Shown: positions 48,549 through 58,004, counted from the first letter of the stretch. The stretch is DNA of 64,000 nucleotides from Akkermansiaceae bacterium (GCA_024233135.1 JACKPZ010000003.1:186001-250000), one strand, 5' to 3'. Program-made: numbers and translations. The notes: a model not told the origin generated them from the sequence alone.

Positions 48549-49256
48549 TCACTTCGGCTGGCCGTAGTAGGCGCCGGGTCCGTGTTTGCGGAAGAAGTGT
48601 TTGTCGAGCAGGTGCGCCGGAGCCGCCGGGGCGGTGGCGTTGATGGCGAGGGTTTTGATCGCCATGTCGGAGACGATCTCGAGCGCTTGTGCGGTTTCCA
48701 CCGCCTTCGCACCGGACGGGCCCCATGCGAAGGGCCCGTGGTTTCTCACAAGCACGGCCGGGACGTCGAGCGGATTGATGCCGGCGCTGGTGAAGCGTTC
48801 GACGATCACCATGCCGGTTTCCCACTCGTACTCGCCACCGACCTCCTCCGGAGTCATGCCGCGGGTGACGGGCACGGAACCGTGGAAGTAGTCGCAATGC
48901 GTGGTGCCGAGGCAGGGAACGTCGACACCCGCCTGGGCGAAGGCGACGGCGGAGCGCGAATGCGTGTGGACCACCGAGCGGATTCCCGGGAAATTCAGGA
49001 ACAAGCAGCGGTGGGTCGGCGTGTCCGAGGAAGGGCGGAGATCCCCTTCGACGGTGTTGCCGTCGAAATCGAGGATCACCATGTCGTCCGCGGTGAGCTT
49101 GTCGTAGTCCACGCCGCTCGGTTTGATGGCGAAGACGCGCTTTTCCGGATCGGCGACCGAGACGTTGCCGAAGGTGAGGTCGACAAGACCGGTCTTCGGC
49201 AGCGCGAGGTTGGCGGCGAGGCACTCCTCGCGGATGGCTTGGTAGGCGGACGGCAT
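48549..49256 (-). CDS. araD: L-ribulose-5-phosphate 4-epimerase AraD
   Basis: Class II aldolase-fold zinc enzyme that converts L-ribulose 5-phosphate to D-xylulose 5-phosphate, the last step of bacterial arabinose catabolism. The protein is 235 residues, the usual length. Zinc histidines are in HTHSRSAVAFAQ, with GTTHCDYFHG, and a third is in VRNHGPFAWG. The N-terminal substrate loop TFGNVSVAD is present. A much longer frame exists upstream in another phase over araA, but it is a shadow; the ATG at 49256 is correct. Confidence 0.95.
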   Translation of the reverse strand: MPSAYQAIREECLAANLALPKTGLVDLTFGNVSVADPEKRVFAIKPSGVDYDKLTADDMVILDFDGNTVEGDLRPSSDTPTHRCLFLNFPGIRSVVHTHSRSAVAFAQAGVDVPCLGTTHCDYFHGSVPVTRGMTPEEVGGEYEWETGMVIVERFTSAGINPLDVPAVLVRNHGPFAWGPSGAKAVETAQALEIVSDMAIKTLAINATAPAAPAHLLDKHFFRKHGPGAYYGQPK

Positions 49257-49285
49257 GGGTTCGCTCGATGCTGGGTTCCGGCCTA

Positions 49286-50806
49286 TCAGCCCTGGATGCC
49301 TTGGGCGAGATGGAAATACAGGTCCTGCAGGCGCAGCCCGTCCTTGTAGGAGCGGAGCTTGGTATCCTTGTCGATGACGCTGAGCTCGATCTTCGCCATT
49401 TCCGAGAAGTCCTCGAGGTGCTCGCTGGTGAGCGCGTAGGACAACACGGTGTGGTGGGCGCCGCCGGCGTAGATCCATGCTGCGGTGGCGGTTTTCAGGT
49501 CGGGAAGCGGTTTCCAGAGCACGCGTGCGACAGGGAGTTTCGGCAGTTCCTTCTTCGGCGCGACGCATTCGACCTCGTTGACGAGGAAACGATGGCGGCT
49601 GCCGAGATCGATGATCGATCCGTTGACGGCCTTGCCCGGGCCGCAGTCGAAGACCATGCGGCAGGGATCCTCCTTGCCGCCGATGCCGAGGGCGTGGATT
49701 TCGATCTTGGGCACCTCGCAGGCGATCGACGGGCAGATCTCCAGCATGTGGGCACCGAGGATGAGCGGGTTCTTCGGATCGAGGTGATAGGTGTAGTCCT
49801 CCATGAAGGAGGTGCCGCCTTCGAGGCCGTGGGCCATGACCTTCATCACGCGGGTGAGGCCGGCGGTTTTCCAGTCCCCTTCCCCGGCGAAACCGTAGCC
49901 GTCCTCCATGAGGCGCTGCACGGCAAGACCCGGCAGTTGTTTCATGCCGTGAAGGTCTTCGAAGGTGGTGGTGAACGCGGTGGCGCCGTGTTCCTCGAGC
50001 AGGGCGCGCAGGCCGAGCTCGATGGCGGCGGAGTCGCGCAGCGACTGGTGGCGCTCGCCATCTTTCCGGAGTTCCGGCGCGACGCGGTATTTCTCTTCGT
50101 AAAGGGCGCAGAGTTTGGTGATGCGTGCCTCGGTGACGGCGTTGATCTTGGCGACCAGATCGCCCACGCCCCAGGTGTTGACCTCCCAGCCGAAGCGGAT
50201 CTGGGCGGAAACCTTGTCGCCCTCGGTGACGGAAACGTAGCGCATGTTGTCGCCGATGCGAAGCACCTTGAGGTTGCGCGAGGCGTGCCAACCGCGGGCG
50301 GCGCGCGACCACGCAGCGATGCGCTCATGGACCTCGGCGTCCTCCCAATGGCCGACGACCACCTTGCGCGGGTAGCGCAGGCGGGCGCCGATGTGACCGA
50401 ACTCGCGGCCGCCGTGGGCGGTCTGGTTCAGGTTCATGAAGTCCATGTCGATGTCCGCCCACGGGATGTCGCGGTTGAACTGGGTATGCAGGTCGCACAG
50501 CGGCTTGCGCAGGATCTGAAGGCCCTCGATCCACATCTTGGCGGGCGAGAACGTGTGCATCCAGGCGATGATGCCGATGCAGTTCGGGGCCGAGTTCGCC
50601 TCGATCGCGAACTGGGTGATCTCCTCGGCCGACTTGAGAACCGGCTTGAAGACGATCTTGTGGGGCAGCGCCTTGGTGGCGTTGAGCGCCTTGACGACCT
50701 GCTTGGTGTGCTTGTCGACTTGTTCGAGCGCTTCGGGTCCGTAGAGATGCTGGGAGCCGGAGACGAACCAGATCTCGAGGTTGTTGAACTTGTTGATATC
50801 AGCCAT
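49286..50806 (-). CDS. araA: L-arabinose isomerase AraA
   Basis: Manganese-dependent isomerisation of L-arabinose to L-ribulose. The protein is 506 residues, the usual size. It starts NNLEIWFVSGSQHLYG, the family N-terminus, with WMHTFSPAKMWI, NQTAHGGREFGHIGARLR, and the metal-ligand glutamates in GEGDWKTAGLTR and SFMEDYTYHL, plus HMLEICPSIA. The open frame begins farther upstream inside araB, but the ATG at 50806 lies 20 bp after araB and gives the right start. Confidence 0.96.
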   Translation of the reverse strand: MADINKFNNLEIWFVSGSQHLYGPEALEQVDKHTKQVVKALNATKALPHKIVFKPVLKSAEEITQFAIEANSAPNCIGIIAWMHTFSPAKMWIEGLQILRKPLCDLHTQFNRDIPWADIDMDFMNLNQTAHGGREFGHIGARLRYPRKVVVGHWEDAEVHERIAAWSRAARGWHASRNLKVLRIGDNMRYVSVTEGDKVSAQIRFGWEVNTWGVGDLVAKINAVTEARITKLCALYEEKYRVAPELRKDGERHQSLRDSAAIELGLRALLEEHGATAFTTTFEDLHGMKQLPGLAVQRLMEDGYGFAGEGDWKTAGLTRVMKVMAHGLEGGTSFMEDYTYHLDPKNPLILGAHMLEICPSIACEVPKIEIHALGIGGKEDPCRMVFDCGPGKAVNGSIIDLGSRHRFLVNEVECVAPKKELPKLPVARVLWKPLPDLKTATAAWIYAGGAHHTVLSYALTSEHLEDFSEMAKIELSVIDKDTKLRSYKDGLRLQDLYFHLAQGIQG

Positions 50807-50826
50807 GGATTTTCGGTAGTTGAATG

Positions 50827-52491
50827 TTAGCGGGATTGACGGGCCTTGAGGGCGAGCAGGTCTTTCATGACGTGGCCGAGGTCGGCCGACTTGGTGACGC
50901 CGCCGAACGAATCGTGCAGCTCGCGGTAGAGTTGATAGAGGGTTTCGTAGACCTCCTGGTTTTCCGGAATGGGTCGGTAGGTGATGTCCTTGAGTCCGGT
51001 CATCGCCGCCTGGGCGGACTTGAAATCCGGATGCACCCCGGCGACCACCGCGGCGCCGACGGCCGAACCGAGGGCGCACGATTGGGAGGAACGGGAGACG
51101 CGCATTTCACAACCGGTGACATCGGCGTAGATCTGCATGAGGAGCGCGTTTTTCTCGGCGATTCCGCCAGAACAAACGATGCGCTCGACCGGCACGCCGT
51201 ATTCCTTGATCCGGTCGACGATGGCACGGGCCCCGAAAGCGGTGGCTTCGATGAGCGCGCGGTAGATCTCCGCCTTGGTGGTGTAGAGTGTCTGGCCGAG
51301 CAGAAGACCGGTCAGAAGCTGGTCGACGAGGATCGTGCGGTTGCCGTTGTTCCAGTCGAGCGCGAGCAGGCCGGACTGGCCTGGTTTCAGCGCGGCGGCG
51401 TCTTCCGTGAGCTTGCCATGGAGCGAAACATCGCCGAGCACGCCCTCGACATACCATTTGAAGATGTCGCCGACGGCCGACTGGCCGGCTTCGACACCAA
51501 AGTAGCCGGGAAGGATCGCGCCCTTCACGATGCCGCAGATGCCGGGGATGTCGGCCACGGATTTCTCCGCGGAAACGACGGCGCAGTCGCAGGTGGAGGT
51601 GCCGATCACCTTGACCAGCGTGCCTTCGTCCACACCGCAGCCGATGGCGCCGTAGTGGACATCCATCTCACCGATGGCGATCGGAATTCCGGCGGGCAGG
51701 CCGAGTTTCGCGGCCCATTCGTCGCAGAGCTTGCCGGCGGCGACGGACGCGTCGTGCGCCTTGTCGTAAAGACGGTCGCGGAGGTCGGCGAGTTTGGGAT
51801 CGAGCGAGGCGAGGAAGTCCTTGGATGGCAGGCCGCCCCAATCTTCGGCATAGATGCCTTTGTGGCCGGCCATGCAGACGCCGCGCATGATGTCCTTGGG
51901 AGCCTTCACTCCGGCGAGCACCGAGGGGATGAAATCGGAGAGCTCGACCCAGGAGGCCGCCGCATCGAACACCTCGGGGTCCACCTTGAGGCAGTGCCAG
52001 ATTTTCGCCCAGAACCACTCGGACGAGTAGGTGCCGCCGATCTTGGCGAGGTATTCGGGTTTCCGCTCCTTCGCCGCCTCGGTGATGGCCGCGGCTTCCG
52101 GAATGCTGGTGTGGTCTTTCCACAGCCAGCACTGGGCGTTGAGGTTGTCCTTGAACTTGTCGTCAAAGGCGAGCGGCACGTTTTGCGCATCCACGGGGAT
52201 CGGGCTCGAGCCCGTGCCGTCCATCCCGATGCCAACGACCTGGTCCGGGGAAAACGCGGGATCCGCCTGTTTCGCGGCGGCGATGGCTTCCACGGTCGCC
52301 TTCTCCAAAGCGTGCACGTAGTCGGCGGGGCTTTGGCGGGCGAGATGGTGGTCCGAGGAGTTCAGAAGGATCCCCTGATGACCCGAAGGATAGTCGACAA
52401 CCGAGGTGCCGAGCTCCCGGCCATCCTTGCAATCCACCACCAGGGCGCGCGCCGAGTTGGTTCCGTAATCGAGGCCGATTGTGTATGGCAT
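50827..52491 (-). CDS. araB: Ribulokinase AraB
   Basis: FGGY-family kinase that phosphorylates L-ribulose at C5. The protein is 554 residues, as usual for ribulokinases. The N-terminal ATPase motif is YTIGLDYGTNSARALVVD, followed by VVGIGMDGTGSSPIPVD, the substrate region GGTYSSEWFWAKIWH, and the C-terminal signature ATAFGARAIVDRI and CSGGIAEKNALLMQI. It is the first gene of the operon. The ATG at 52491 is 105 bp from the divergent LacI-type gene, and the intervening region holds a perfect inverted repeat. Confidence 0.95.
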   Translation of the reverse strand: MPYTIGLDYGTNSARALVVDCKDGRELGTSVVDYPSGHQGILLNSSDHHLARQSPADYVHALEKATVEAIAAAKQADPAFSPDQVVGIGMDGTGSSPIPVDAQNVPLAFDDKFKDNLNAQCWLWKDHTSIPEAAAITEAAKERKPEYLAKIGGTYSSEWFWAKIWHCLKVDPEVFDAAASWVELSDFIPSVLAGVKAPKDIMRGVCMAGHKGIYAEDWGGLPSKDFLASLDPKLADLRDRLYDKAHDASVAAGKLCDEWAAKLGLPAGIPIAIGEMDVHYGAIGCGVDEGTLVKVIGTSTCDCAVVSAEKSVADIPGICGIVKGAILPGYFGVEAGQSAVGDIFKWYVEGVLGDVSLHGKLTEDAAALKPGQSGLLALDWNNGNRTILVDQLLTGLLLGQTLYTTKAEIYRALIEATAFGARAIVDRIKEYGVPVERIVCSGGIAEKNALLMQIYADVTGCEMRVSRSSQSCALGSAVGAAVVAGVHPDFKSAQAAMTGLKDITYRPIPENQEVYETLYQLYRELHDSFGGVTKSADLGHVMKDLLALKARQSR

Positions 52492-52546
52492 GACGAATGC
52501 TTGATCGCATCCGAGCCTCACTCCCGGAAAGAGAACCGTCGTATGA

Positions 52547-52563
52547 CAGTCAATCTTTGACTG
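52547..52563. promoter_or_regulatory. Candidate operator of the ara operon
   Basis: A perfect inverted repeat, cagtcaa-tct-ttgactg, lies between araB and the divergent LacI-type regulator. LacI-family dimers bind palindromes of this size, and each arm contains a TTGACT that could also be a -35 element. It is probably the binding site for the regulator at 52597. Confidence 0.55.
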
Positions 52564-52596
52564 GACGCGGGCGGCATTCCGCGCCCATGATCCGGC

Positions 52597-53679
52597 ATGT
52601 CGTCACCTTCGATGTCGGACGTGGCCCGCGAGGCGGGCGTATCGAAGAACACCGTGAGCCTCGCGTTGCGCGGCAGCCCGAGGATTTCGGAAACCACGAG
52701 ACAGCATGTGCTCGAAGTGGCCCGCTCGATGGGTTACCGCCTCAACCCGACCGTCGCGAACCTGATGGCGCAGCTCCGCAAGAGCCGCACGCCGGGCTAC
52801 CAGGCGACGCTCGCGCTGCTCAACGCGAACGAAGCGGCGGACGCCTTCACCCGCCACCCGACGATCCCCTACTACGTGAATGGCTGCCGCCAGCGGGCGA
52901 AACAACTCGGCTATCACCTCGACGAATTCTGGCTTCACGATCCGGACATGCCGATCGACCGCTGGATCTCGATCTTCCGCGCGCGCAACATCCGCGGCCT
53001 GCTGGTCGTCGGGTTGATGCATCACAACCGGCTGCCGGCGAAATTCGCGCCGCTGTGGGAGGAGCTCCCCGCGGTGGTGACCGGCGTCCGCACGCGGAAC
53101 CCCGCGCTTTCCTTCGCCTGCAGCGACCAGCACGCGCTCGCACTGGAGGCCTTTGAAAAGGCGCTGGCCCTCGGCTACCGGAGGCCCGCGCTGGTGCTCG
53201 ACGGGGTGATCGACCGGTTGATCGAAGGTCGTTTCACCGCGGGTTTCCTCACCGCCCAGAGCCGTCTGGTCGCGCCCAAGGACCGCACCGAGCCGTTTTA
53301 CGACGTCCAGACCGCGCGCAAGGACCTCAGCATCTTCTCCGAGTGGCTTCAGGAAAACCAGCCGGACGTGATTTTCACCCTCTACCACGAGGTGCACCAC
53401 TGGATGCACAGCCTCGGCTTCGACGTCCCGGCGGACATCGGCCTCATCCAGTATGAATGGCGCGAGGACCACGGCGACTGGGCGGGAATGGACCAGCGCA
53501 ACGACCTCGTGGGCCAGGCCGCCATCGATATGTTGATCTCCATGGTGCACCACAACGAGGTCGGAATCCCGGAACATCCAAGGGCGACCTTGATCGGTCC
53601 GACCTGGGTCGATGGCTCCACCGTGCAGAACGCGTTGTTGATGAAAAAGAAGACAAGCCGCTCGTCCCGAACTTCCTAA
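52597..53679 (+). CDS. LacI-family transcriptional regulator, probable arabinose repressor
   Basis: A 360-residue regulator. The N-terminal helix-turn-helix (residues 6-55, SDVAREAGVSKNTVSLALRG and hinge MGYRLNPTVANLMAQLRK) is that of LacI/GalR proteins. The rest is a periplasmic-binding-protein-like sugar-sensing domain (RNIRGLLVVG, HHWMHSLGFDVPADIGLIQYEW). It is divergent from araB, so it most likely represses the ara operon until arabinose or a derivative binds, and may control itself. The typical LacI YIPN/SxT anchor residues at the operator-hinge cannot be judged by eye. Confidence 0.9.
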   Translation: MSSPSMSDVAREAGVSKNTVSLALRGSPRISETTRQHVLEVARSMGYRLNPTVANLMAQLRKSRTPGYQATLALLNANEAADAFTRHPTIPYYVNGCRQRAKQLGYHLDEFWLHDPDMPIDRWISIFRARNIRGLLVVGLMHHNRLPAKFAPLWEELPAVVTGVRTRNPALSFACSDQHALALEAFEKALALGYRRPALVLDGVIDRLIEGRFTAGFLTAQSRLVAPKDRTEPFYDVQTARKDLSIFSEWLQENQPDVIFTLYHEVHHWMHSLGFDVPADIGLIQYEWREDHGDWAGMDQRNDLVGQAAIDMLISMVHHNEVGIPEHPRATLIGPTWVDGSTVQNALLMKKKTSRSSRTS

Positions 53680-53731
53680 AGGGTTGATCTTCACACGATT
53701 CTACACTACTCCCCTGCCTCCTCCGCCACCC

Positions 53732-54373
53732 ATGACCTCCATCCGCCCCATCCTGTTTCTGTTCGGCAGCGCCGTCGCGTTGTTGTTTTCGAGTTGTGCC
53801 AACATGCAGCCGAAACCGAAAACCGATGCCGACGGCAACCCGGTGAACCCGCATCCGCCCGGCACCTACGAGCACTTCAAAGCCGAGCCGGACTACCCGA
53901 AGACATATGACGTCTGGAAAAACGAGGAACTGCTTTCCCGCACCAACGCGGGCAACTCGCACATCCAGATCAACCTCTCGACACAGCGGGGCATGCTGAT
54001 GAACGGCGAGGAGGTCGCGATGGACTATCCGATCTGCTCGGGCATCCCGAGCCGTCCCACGCCCAAGGGCACCTTCTTCATCCTCGAGAAGATCGTAGAC
54101 AAGAGCTCGAACAAATACGGCCGCATCTACGACGCCGAGGGATCCCTGGTGAACGGCGACGCGGATTCGACGCAGGACGCGATCCCCGAAGGCGGCAAGT
54201 TCGTCGGCGCGCCGATGCGCTACTGGATGCGCCTCACCAATGACGGCGTCGGCCACCACATCGGTCCGGTGCGCCGTCGTCCGGCATCGCACGCATGCAT
54301 CCGCGGGCCGAGCCAGACGATGCCCATCGTCTACTCGAAAGTGAAGGTCGGCACCCGCGTCGAGGTGCAGTGA
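53732..54373 (+). CDS. L,D-transpeptidase lipoprotein (YkuD domain)
   Basis: A 213-residue exported lipoprotein. Residues 1-24 are a signal with the lipobox FSSC, so it is tethered to a membrane. The YkuD catalytic domain spans about 80-213, with INLSTQRGMLMNGEEVAMDYPICSGI, TPKGTFFI and the active-site segment SHACIR, where the usual glycine before the catalytic cysteine is alanine. It should form 3-3 cross-links in peptidoglycan or attach proteins to it. The ATG at 53732 was chosen because the upstream TTG adds residues before the signal. Separate from the LacI gene. Confidence 0.88.
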   Translation: MTSIRPILFLFGSAVALLFSSCANMQPKPKTDADGNPVNPHPPGTYEHFKAEPDYPKTYDVWKNEELLSRTNAGNSHIQINLSTQRGMLMNGEEVAMDYPICSGIPSRPTPKGTFFILEKIVDKSSNKYGRIYDAEGSLVNGDADSTQDAIPEGGKFVGAPMRYWMRLTNDGVGHHIGPVRRRPASHACIRGPSQTMPIVYSKVKVGTRVEVQ

Positions 54374-54379
54374 AGCACA

Positions 54380-54400
54380 GCCCGCTCAGGCGGGCGCGCT
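54380..54400 (+). terminator. Short hairpin after L,D-transpeptidase gene
   Basis: A 6-bp stem (gcccgc/gcgggc) with a TCAG tetraloop begins 7 bp after the stop and is followed by GCGCTTTCCCTTT. It overlaps the stop codon of the convergent erythromycin-esterase gene. Tentative terminator. Confidence 0.4.
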
Positions 54401-56380
54401 TTCCCTTTCCAGCGCGGGCACGACGGTCGCCCGCGTGACGTCGCAGTGGATCACCGCGTCGAACTGACCGGCGATGCATGCTTCGAACGCATGCCAGTCG
54501 CTGCCATTGGAACGCGGATGCACCACACCGACGGCGCGCTCGACGCGCGGCCGCTTGAGGGCCGCGACGGCTGGATGATCGGCGGTGAAATCGAGCCAGA
54601 ATTCCGGCAACCCGACCTGATGGAAGAGTTTCTCGAAACTCCCTTCGCCGGCCGGAGGAAGCACGACTTCTTCAGGTGGCAGCCCCCAGCCGGGCGAGGC
54701 GGTGACGGTGCCCGCATAGGTGGTGGTGCCGATGAGGCGGGTTTCTCCGGCAAACGCCTCGCGCACGAGCTGGCCGAGGCTCACCTCACCGCGCCACGAC
54801 ATCTCCGTCGCGCGGGCGTCGCCGGCATGTGCGTTGTGCGCCCACACGATCACCTTGGCACCGCCGGCATGCGTGCGGAGCGCGGCGACGAGCGATGACA
54901 GCATTTCCATCATCAACTCGTCACGAAGGTTCCATGAAGAAGCATAACTTCGGAACAGTTTCCGATAGTAATCCGCGATCTGTTCGGACGGCAGCTCCTT
55001 GATGAAACCGAGCAGCGCGTCATCCACCGGACCGCTTCCCTTCTCCGGCAGCGAACCGAACGTCGCGAACCGTTCGTCCACCAGACAGCGGACGAGGTCG
55101 GCGCGCAGTTGGTCGCTCACCTCCGGGCTCGCAACGAGTCCGTAGTTCTGGGGATCGCGCCCGAAGCGGTCGACGCAGCCGAACAAGGAGCGCGCCTTGT
55201 CGAGCGCCTCCGGGCCTTCGCGCGCGAGCTCACGCACCACCGTGCCGATCGATCGCCGCAGGCCGAAGAGATCGAGTCCATAGAATCCGACCTGCCGGCC
55301 GTCGCCCACATCGCGGTTGTGGCCGCGGAGCCACGAGACCAAATCCTCGAACTCCTCGTTGCACCAGACCCACGCGGGGAAACGTGAGAAGTCCGACATC
55401 GCCGCCGAGACATCCGGGTCTCCGGAGCGGCCGCGGACAAAGTCGTTCACCCGCCATGCGTCCACGCTGTCCGCCTCGGTCACCACCGCGTTGAAACCCT
55501 TTTCGGCGATCAGCCGCTTGGTGAGCCCGGCCCGGACCTGATGGAAATCTCCGGTTCCATAACTCGCGGCACCGAGCACGACGACCGTCGCGTCGCCCGC
55601 CATCTCGACGAGGCCGTCGTAGTCCGACTCCTCGCCCACGAAGGGTCGGGCGAGCCGGCGGATCATCTGGATCGGGCTGCGGTTGAAAATCCACTGCACG
55701 CCGCCATCGGCGACCACCGCCAGCTCGGGCGTGTTGCCGGAAAGGATCGTGCGCACCTCCTCGTCCGTGGTTTCCGGGTATTCCGCATACCAATCGGCAA
55801 CGGCGCCGAACTCCTCCGGTTCCGCGACGACGACGACATCATCCGCCTCGCCACGCAACTCGCGCACGGTATCCTTCGGAGCCACCGGCACCGCCACGAT
55901 CACCGCCCCCGCACCCTGCCTCCGCAGCAGCGAGATCGCCGCGGAAACGGTCGCGCCGGTGGCGATCCCGTCGTCCACCAGGATCACGCGCTTGTCGCGC
56001 ACGTCCGGTTCGGGACGATCCTCGCGATACGCCGCGAGGCTGCGTTTGAGCTCTTCGCATTCGCGTTTCACCACCTCGTCCACCTGGGCTCCGGAAATCC
56101 CGAAGCGCTCGATCGTCCGCTCGTCCAAGATCCGCACGCCGCCGCAGGTGATGGCTCCCATCGCGGTTTCCTCGTCGCCCGGCACACCGAGTTTGCGGAC
56201 CACCAGCACGTCGATCGGTTTCGAGAGCGTGGTGGAAACCTCCGCCGCCACCGGAACGCCGCCGCGCGGCAGGGCGAGGATCATCGCGTCCTCGTCGTTC
56301 ACATACTTCCACAGCAGCGCGGCGAGCCGGCGCCCCGCGTCCGAACGGTCATGAAAGCCACGAAGGGCACCGTTTTGCAT
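54386..56380 (-). CDS. Phosphoribosyltransferase / erythromycin-esterase-like fusion protein
   Basis: A 664-residue protein with two domains. Residues 5-215 are a phosphoribosyltransferase with the PRPP motif VILVDDGIATGAT (132-145). Residues about 230-660 follow the erythromycin esterase family, with VRAGLTKRLIAEKGFNAVVTEADSVDAWRVNDFVRG, YGLDLFGLRRS and VIVWAHNAHAGDARATEM. The family's catalytic GExxHG motif reads GAASYG here, so the glutamate and the general-base histidine are both missing; the later WAHNAH and the TEAD glutamate are retained. It is unlikely to hydrolyse macrolides. Such fusions are known in other bacteria, with an unknown substrate. The gene has no close partner. Confidence 0.88.
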   Translation of the reverse strand: MQNGALRGFHDRSDAGRRLAALLWKYVNDEDAMILALPRGGVPVAAEVSTTLSKPIDVLVVRKLGVPGDEETAMGAITCGGVRILDERTIERFGISGAQVDEVVKRECEELKRSLAAYREDRPEPDVRDKRVILVDDGIATGATVSAAISLLRRQGAGAVIVAVPVAPKDTVRELRGEADDVVVVAEPEEFGAVADWYAEYPETTDEEVRTILSGNTPELAVVADGGVQWIFNRSPIQMIRRLARPFVGEESDYDGLVEMAGDATVVVLGAASYGTGDFHQVRAGLTKRLIAEKGFNAVVTEADSVDAWRVNDFVRGRSGDPDVSAAMSDFSRFPAWVWCNEEFEDLVSWLRGHNRDVGDGRQVGFYGLDLFGLRRSIGTVVRELAREGPEALDKARSLFGCVDRFGRDPQNYGLVASPEVSDQLRADLVRCLVDERFATFGSLPEKGSGPVDDALLGFIKELPSEQIADYYRKLFRSYASSWNLRDELMMEMLSSLVAALRTHAGGAKVIVWAHNAHAGDARATEMSWRGEVSLGQLVREAFAGETRLIGTTTYAGTVTASPGWGLPPEEVVLPPAGEGSFEKLFHQVGLPEFWLDFTADHPAVAALKRPRVERAVGVVHPRSNGSDWHAFEACIAGQFDAVIHCDVTRATVVPALERESAPA

Positions 56381-56475
56381 GCCATCAGGTTGGCGATGAT
56401 TCCCGGCAGGTCAAGCGGTCTCCCGGCGAGGGTTTCGGGATTGAACCGGCTGCCCCGCGCCGTTAGCCTGCGTCC

Positions 56476-57984
56476 ATGCGTGGCGTCGGCATCGCGATCG
56501 GGTTGGGATGGGTGGTCTGCATCATGACATCCACCGGCTGCCGCAAACCCGTGGAGGCGAAACGCTCCGAACTCGAGGAGGCGGGATTCTCGTGGACCAC
56601 CGAAGATTGGTTCCGCGCCGCGCGCGCGGACAACCTGCAGGTGTTGAATCAATTCCTCGCCTCCGGCTTCACCGCCGACAGCCGCGACGACACGGGCGAC
56701 ACCGCGCTGCACGCCGCCGCCGAGGCCGGGGCCGAATCCGTGGCGGACCAACTGCTCGACAGCGGGCTCCCGCCCGATCTGCCCGGCGCGGACGAGCGCA
56801 CGCCCCTGCATGCCGCCGTCGCCGGAGACCAGCCGAAGATGATCGGCTGGCTCATCCGCCAGGGCGCGGACCCCTCGCTCAAAAACAAGGACGGCTTTTC
56901 CCCGCTACTGCTCGCCGTGCGCGACGACCGGCCCGCGTGCGTCGAGGAACTCGCGATCCATCAGCGCGACCAGCTCGACGACGCGTTGTTGCTGGCGGCC
57001 ATCACCGGCCGGCCGCGCTGCATCGACGTGATCACCAACTACGGCGGCTCGGTTTACGCCCGCATGGACGACGGCCGCACCCCGCTCATGCTCGCTGCGG
57101 AGAACGGCCAGCTCGATTCCGTGAAACTTCTGCTCGAGCTCGGAGCCAGCCGTTTCTCCACGTCCGACAGCGAACTCACCGCCGTCGAATACGCCCGCAA
57201 CGCCGGTCATGAGGACATCGCCACGCTCATCGAGGAAGGCCCCGCAGGCGGACTCGTCGGATTGGAGAGCGAGGAGGAGATTGGATTGGAAATGTCGCAC
57301 TTCGTCGATGCCCGCGCCGCCGGCGAGACGCCCGCCGCCGTGGATGCGCCCGCGGAAAACGGCACCGGGGCTTCCTCCGGCACGACCGCCAGCGCCCCGC
57401 CCCCTGTTTCCCTCGCCGGCGCGGTGGTGAGCGCCGCCGCTCCGGCGCCCACGACTCCCTCCGGTTCCAGCGCTTCCGTCGGCACTTCCCACGACACGCC
57501 CGCCATGCCGCCGCTCGTCATGAGGCACTACCGCGAATCCGAACTGCCGCTGCGGATCCTGCCCGCGGAAGACGATGGCGCCCGCGTGACCGTCTTCGGC
57601 GCGGACACACCCGCCACCGAGATCGCTTCCGGCAATCGGGTCCCCGGGTCGACGCTCGAGGTGCTGCGTGTTTCCCGCCGCATGGAGGACAGCAAACTCA
57701 GCGCCGGCGAACAAATCGAGGTCTCGGTGGTCGAAGTGAAGGACACCGAGTCCGGCGAGACCCGCACGCTCACCTCGTCCTTGCCCGCCTCCGCCCATGA
57801 CCCGCTCGCCCTCGTCGAGGACGCCGCCACCGGCCGCCGCTACGTCGCCGCCGCCGGCCAGCGCTTCCGCAGCGAGGGCGGGGACGAGTACCTCGTCGCC
57901 GACGTCCGCCCGACCCAGATCGTCATCGAAAACGTGACCACCGGCGAGGTCACCACCCTGCCCCTGCGCGGCCCCCGCGGCTGA
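56476..57984 (+). CDS. Ankyrin-repeat lipoprotein
   Basis: A 502-residue protein with a lipoprotein signal (lipobox STGC, cysteine about 22). Residues about 42-255 carry six ankyrin repeats (DTGDTALHAAAEAGAESVADQLLDSGLPPD, DERTPLHAAVAGDQPKMIGWLIRQGADP, DGRTPLMLAAENGQLDSVKLLLELGAS). A Pro/Ala/Ser-rich linker (about 275-345) joins a C-terminal beta-rich domain with SAGEQIEVSVVEV and RYVAAAGQRFRSEGGDEYLVADVRPTQIVIENVTTGE. The repeats suggest protein binding in the periplasm. The ATG at 56476 is close to the upstream gene, whose start at 56380 is divergent. Confidence 0.85.
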   Translation: MRGVGIAIGLGWVVCIMTSTGCRKPVEAKRSELEEAGFSWTTEDWFRAARADNLQVLNQFLASGFTADSRDDTGDTALHAAAEAGAESVADQLLDSGLPPDLPGADERTPLHAAVAGDQPKMIGWLIRQGADPSLKNKDGFSPLLLAVRDDRPACVEELAIHQRDQLDDALLLAAITGRPRCIDVITNYGGSVYARMDDGRTPLMLAAENGQLDSVKLLLELGASRFSTSDSELTAVEYARNAGHEDIATLIEEGPAGGLVGLESEEEIGLEMSHFVDARAAGETPAAVDAPAENGTGASSGTTASAPPPVSLAGAVVSAAAPAPTTPSGSSASVGTSHDTPAMPPLVMRHYRESELPLRILPAEDDGARVTVFGADTPATEIASGNRVPGSTLEVLRVSRRMEDSKLSAGEQIEVSVVEVKDTESGETRTLTSSLPASAHDPLALVEDAATGRRYVAAAGQRFRSEGGDEYLVADVRPTQIVIENVTTGEVTTLPLRGPRG

Positions 57985-58004
57985 TTCCCCTTTCCCCTGC
58001 CTCC

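Noticed and set aside
50807..51079. N-terminal extension of araA into araB
   Set aside because: The extra residues are Arg/Pro-rich, unrelated to arabinose isomerases and overlap araB.
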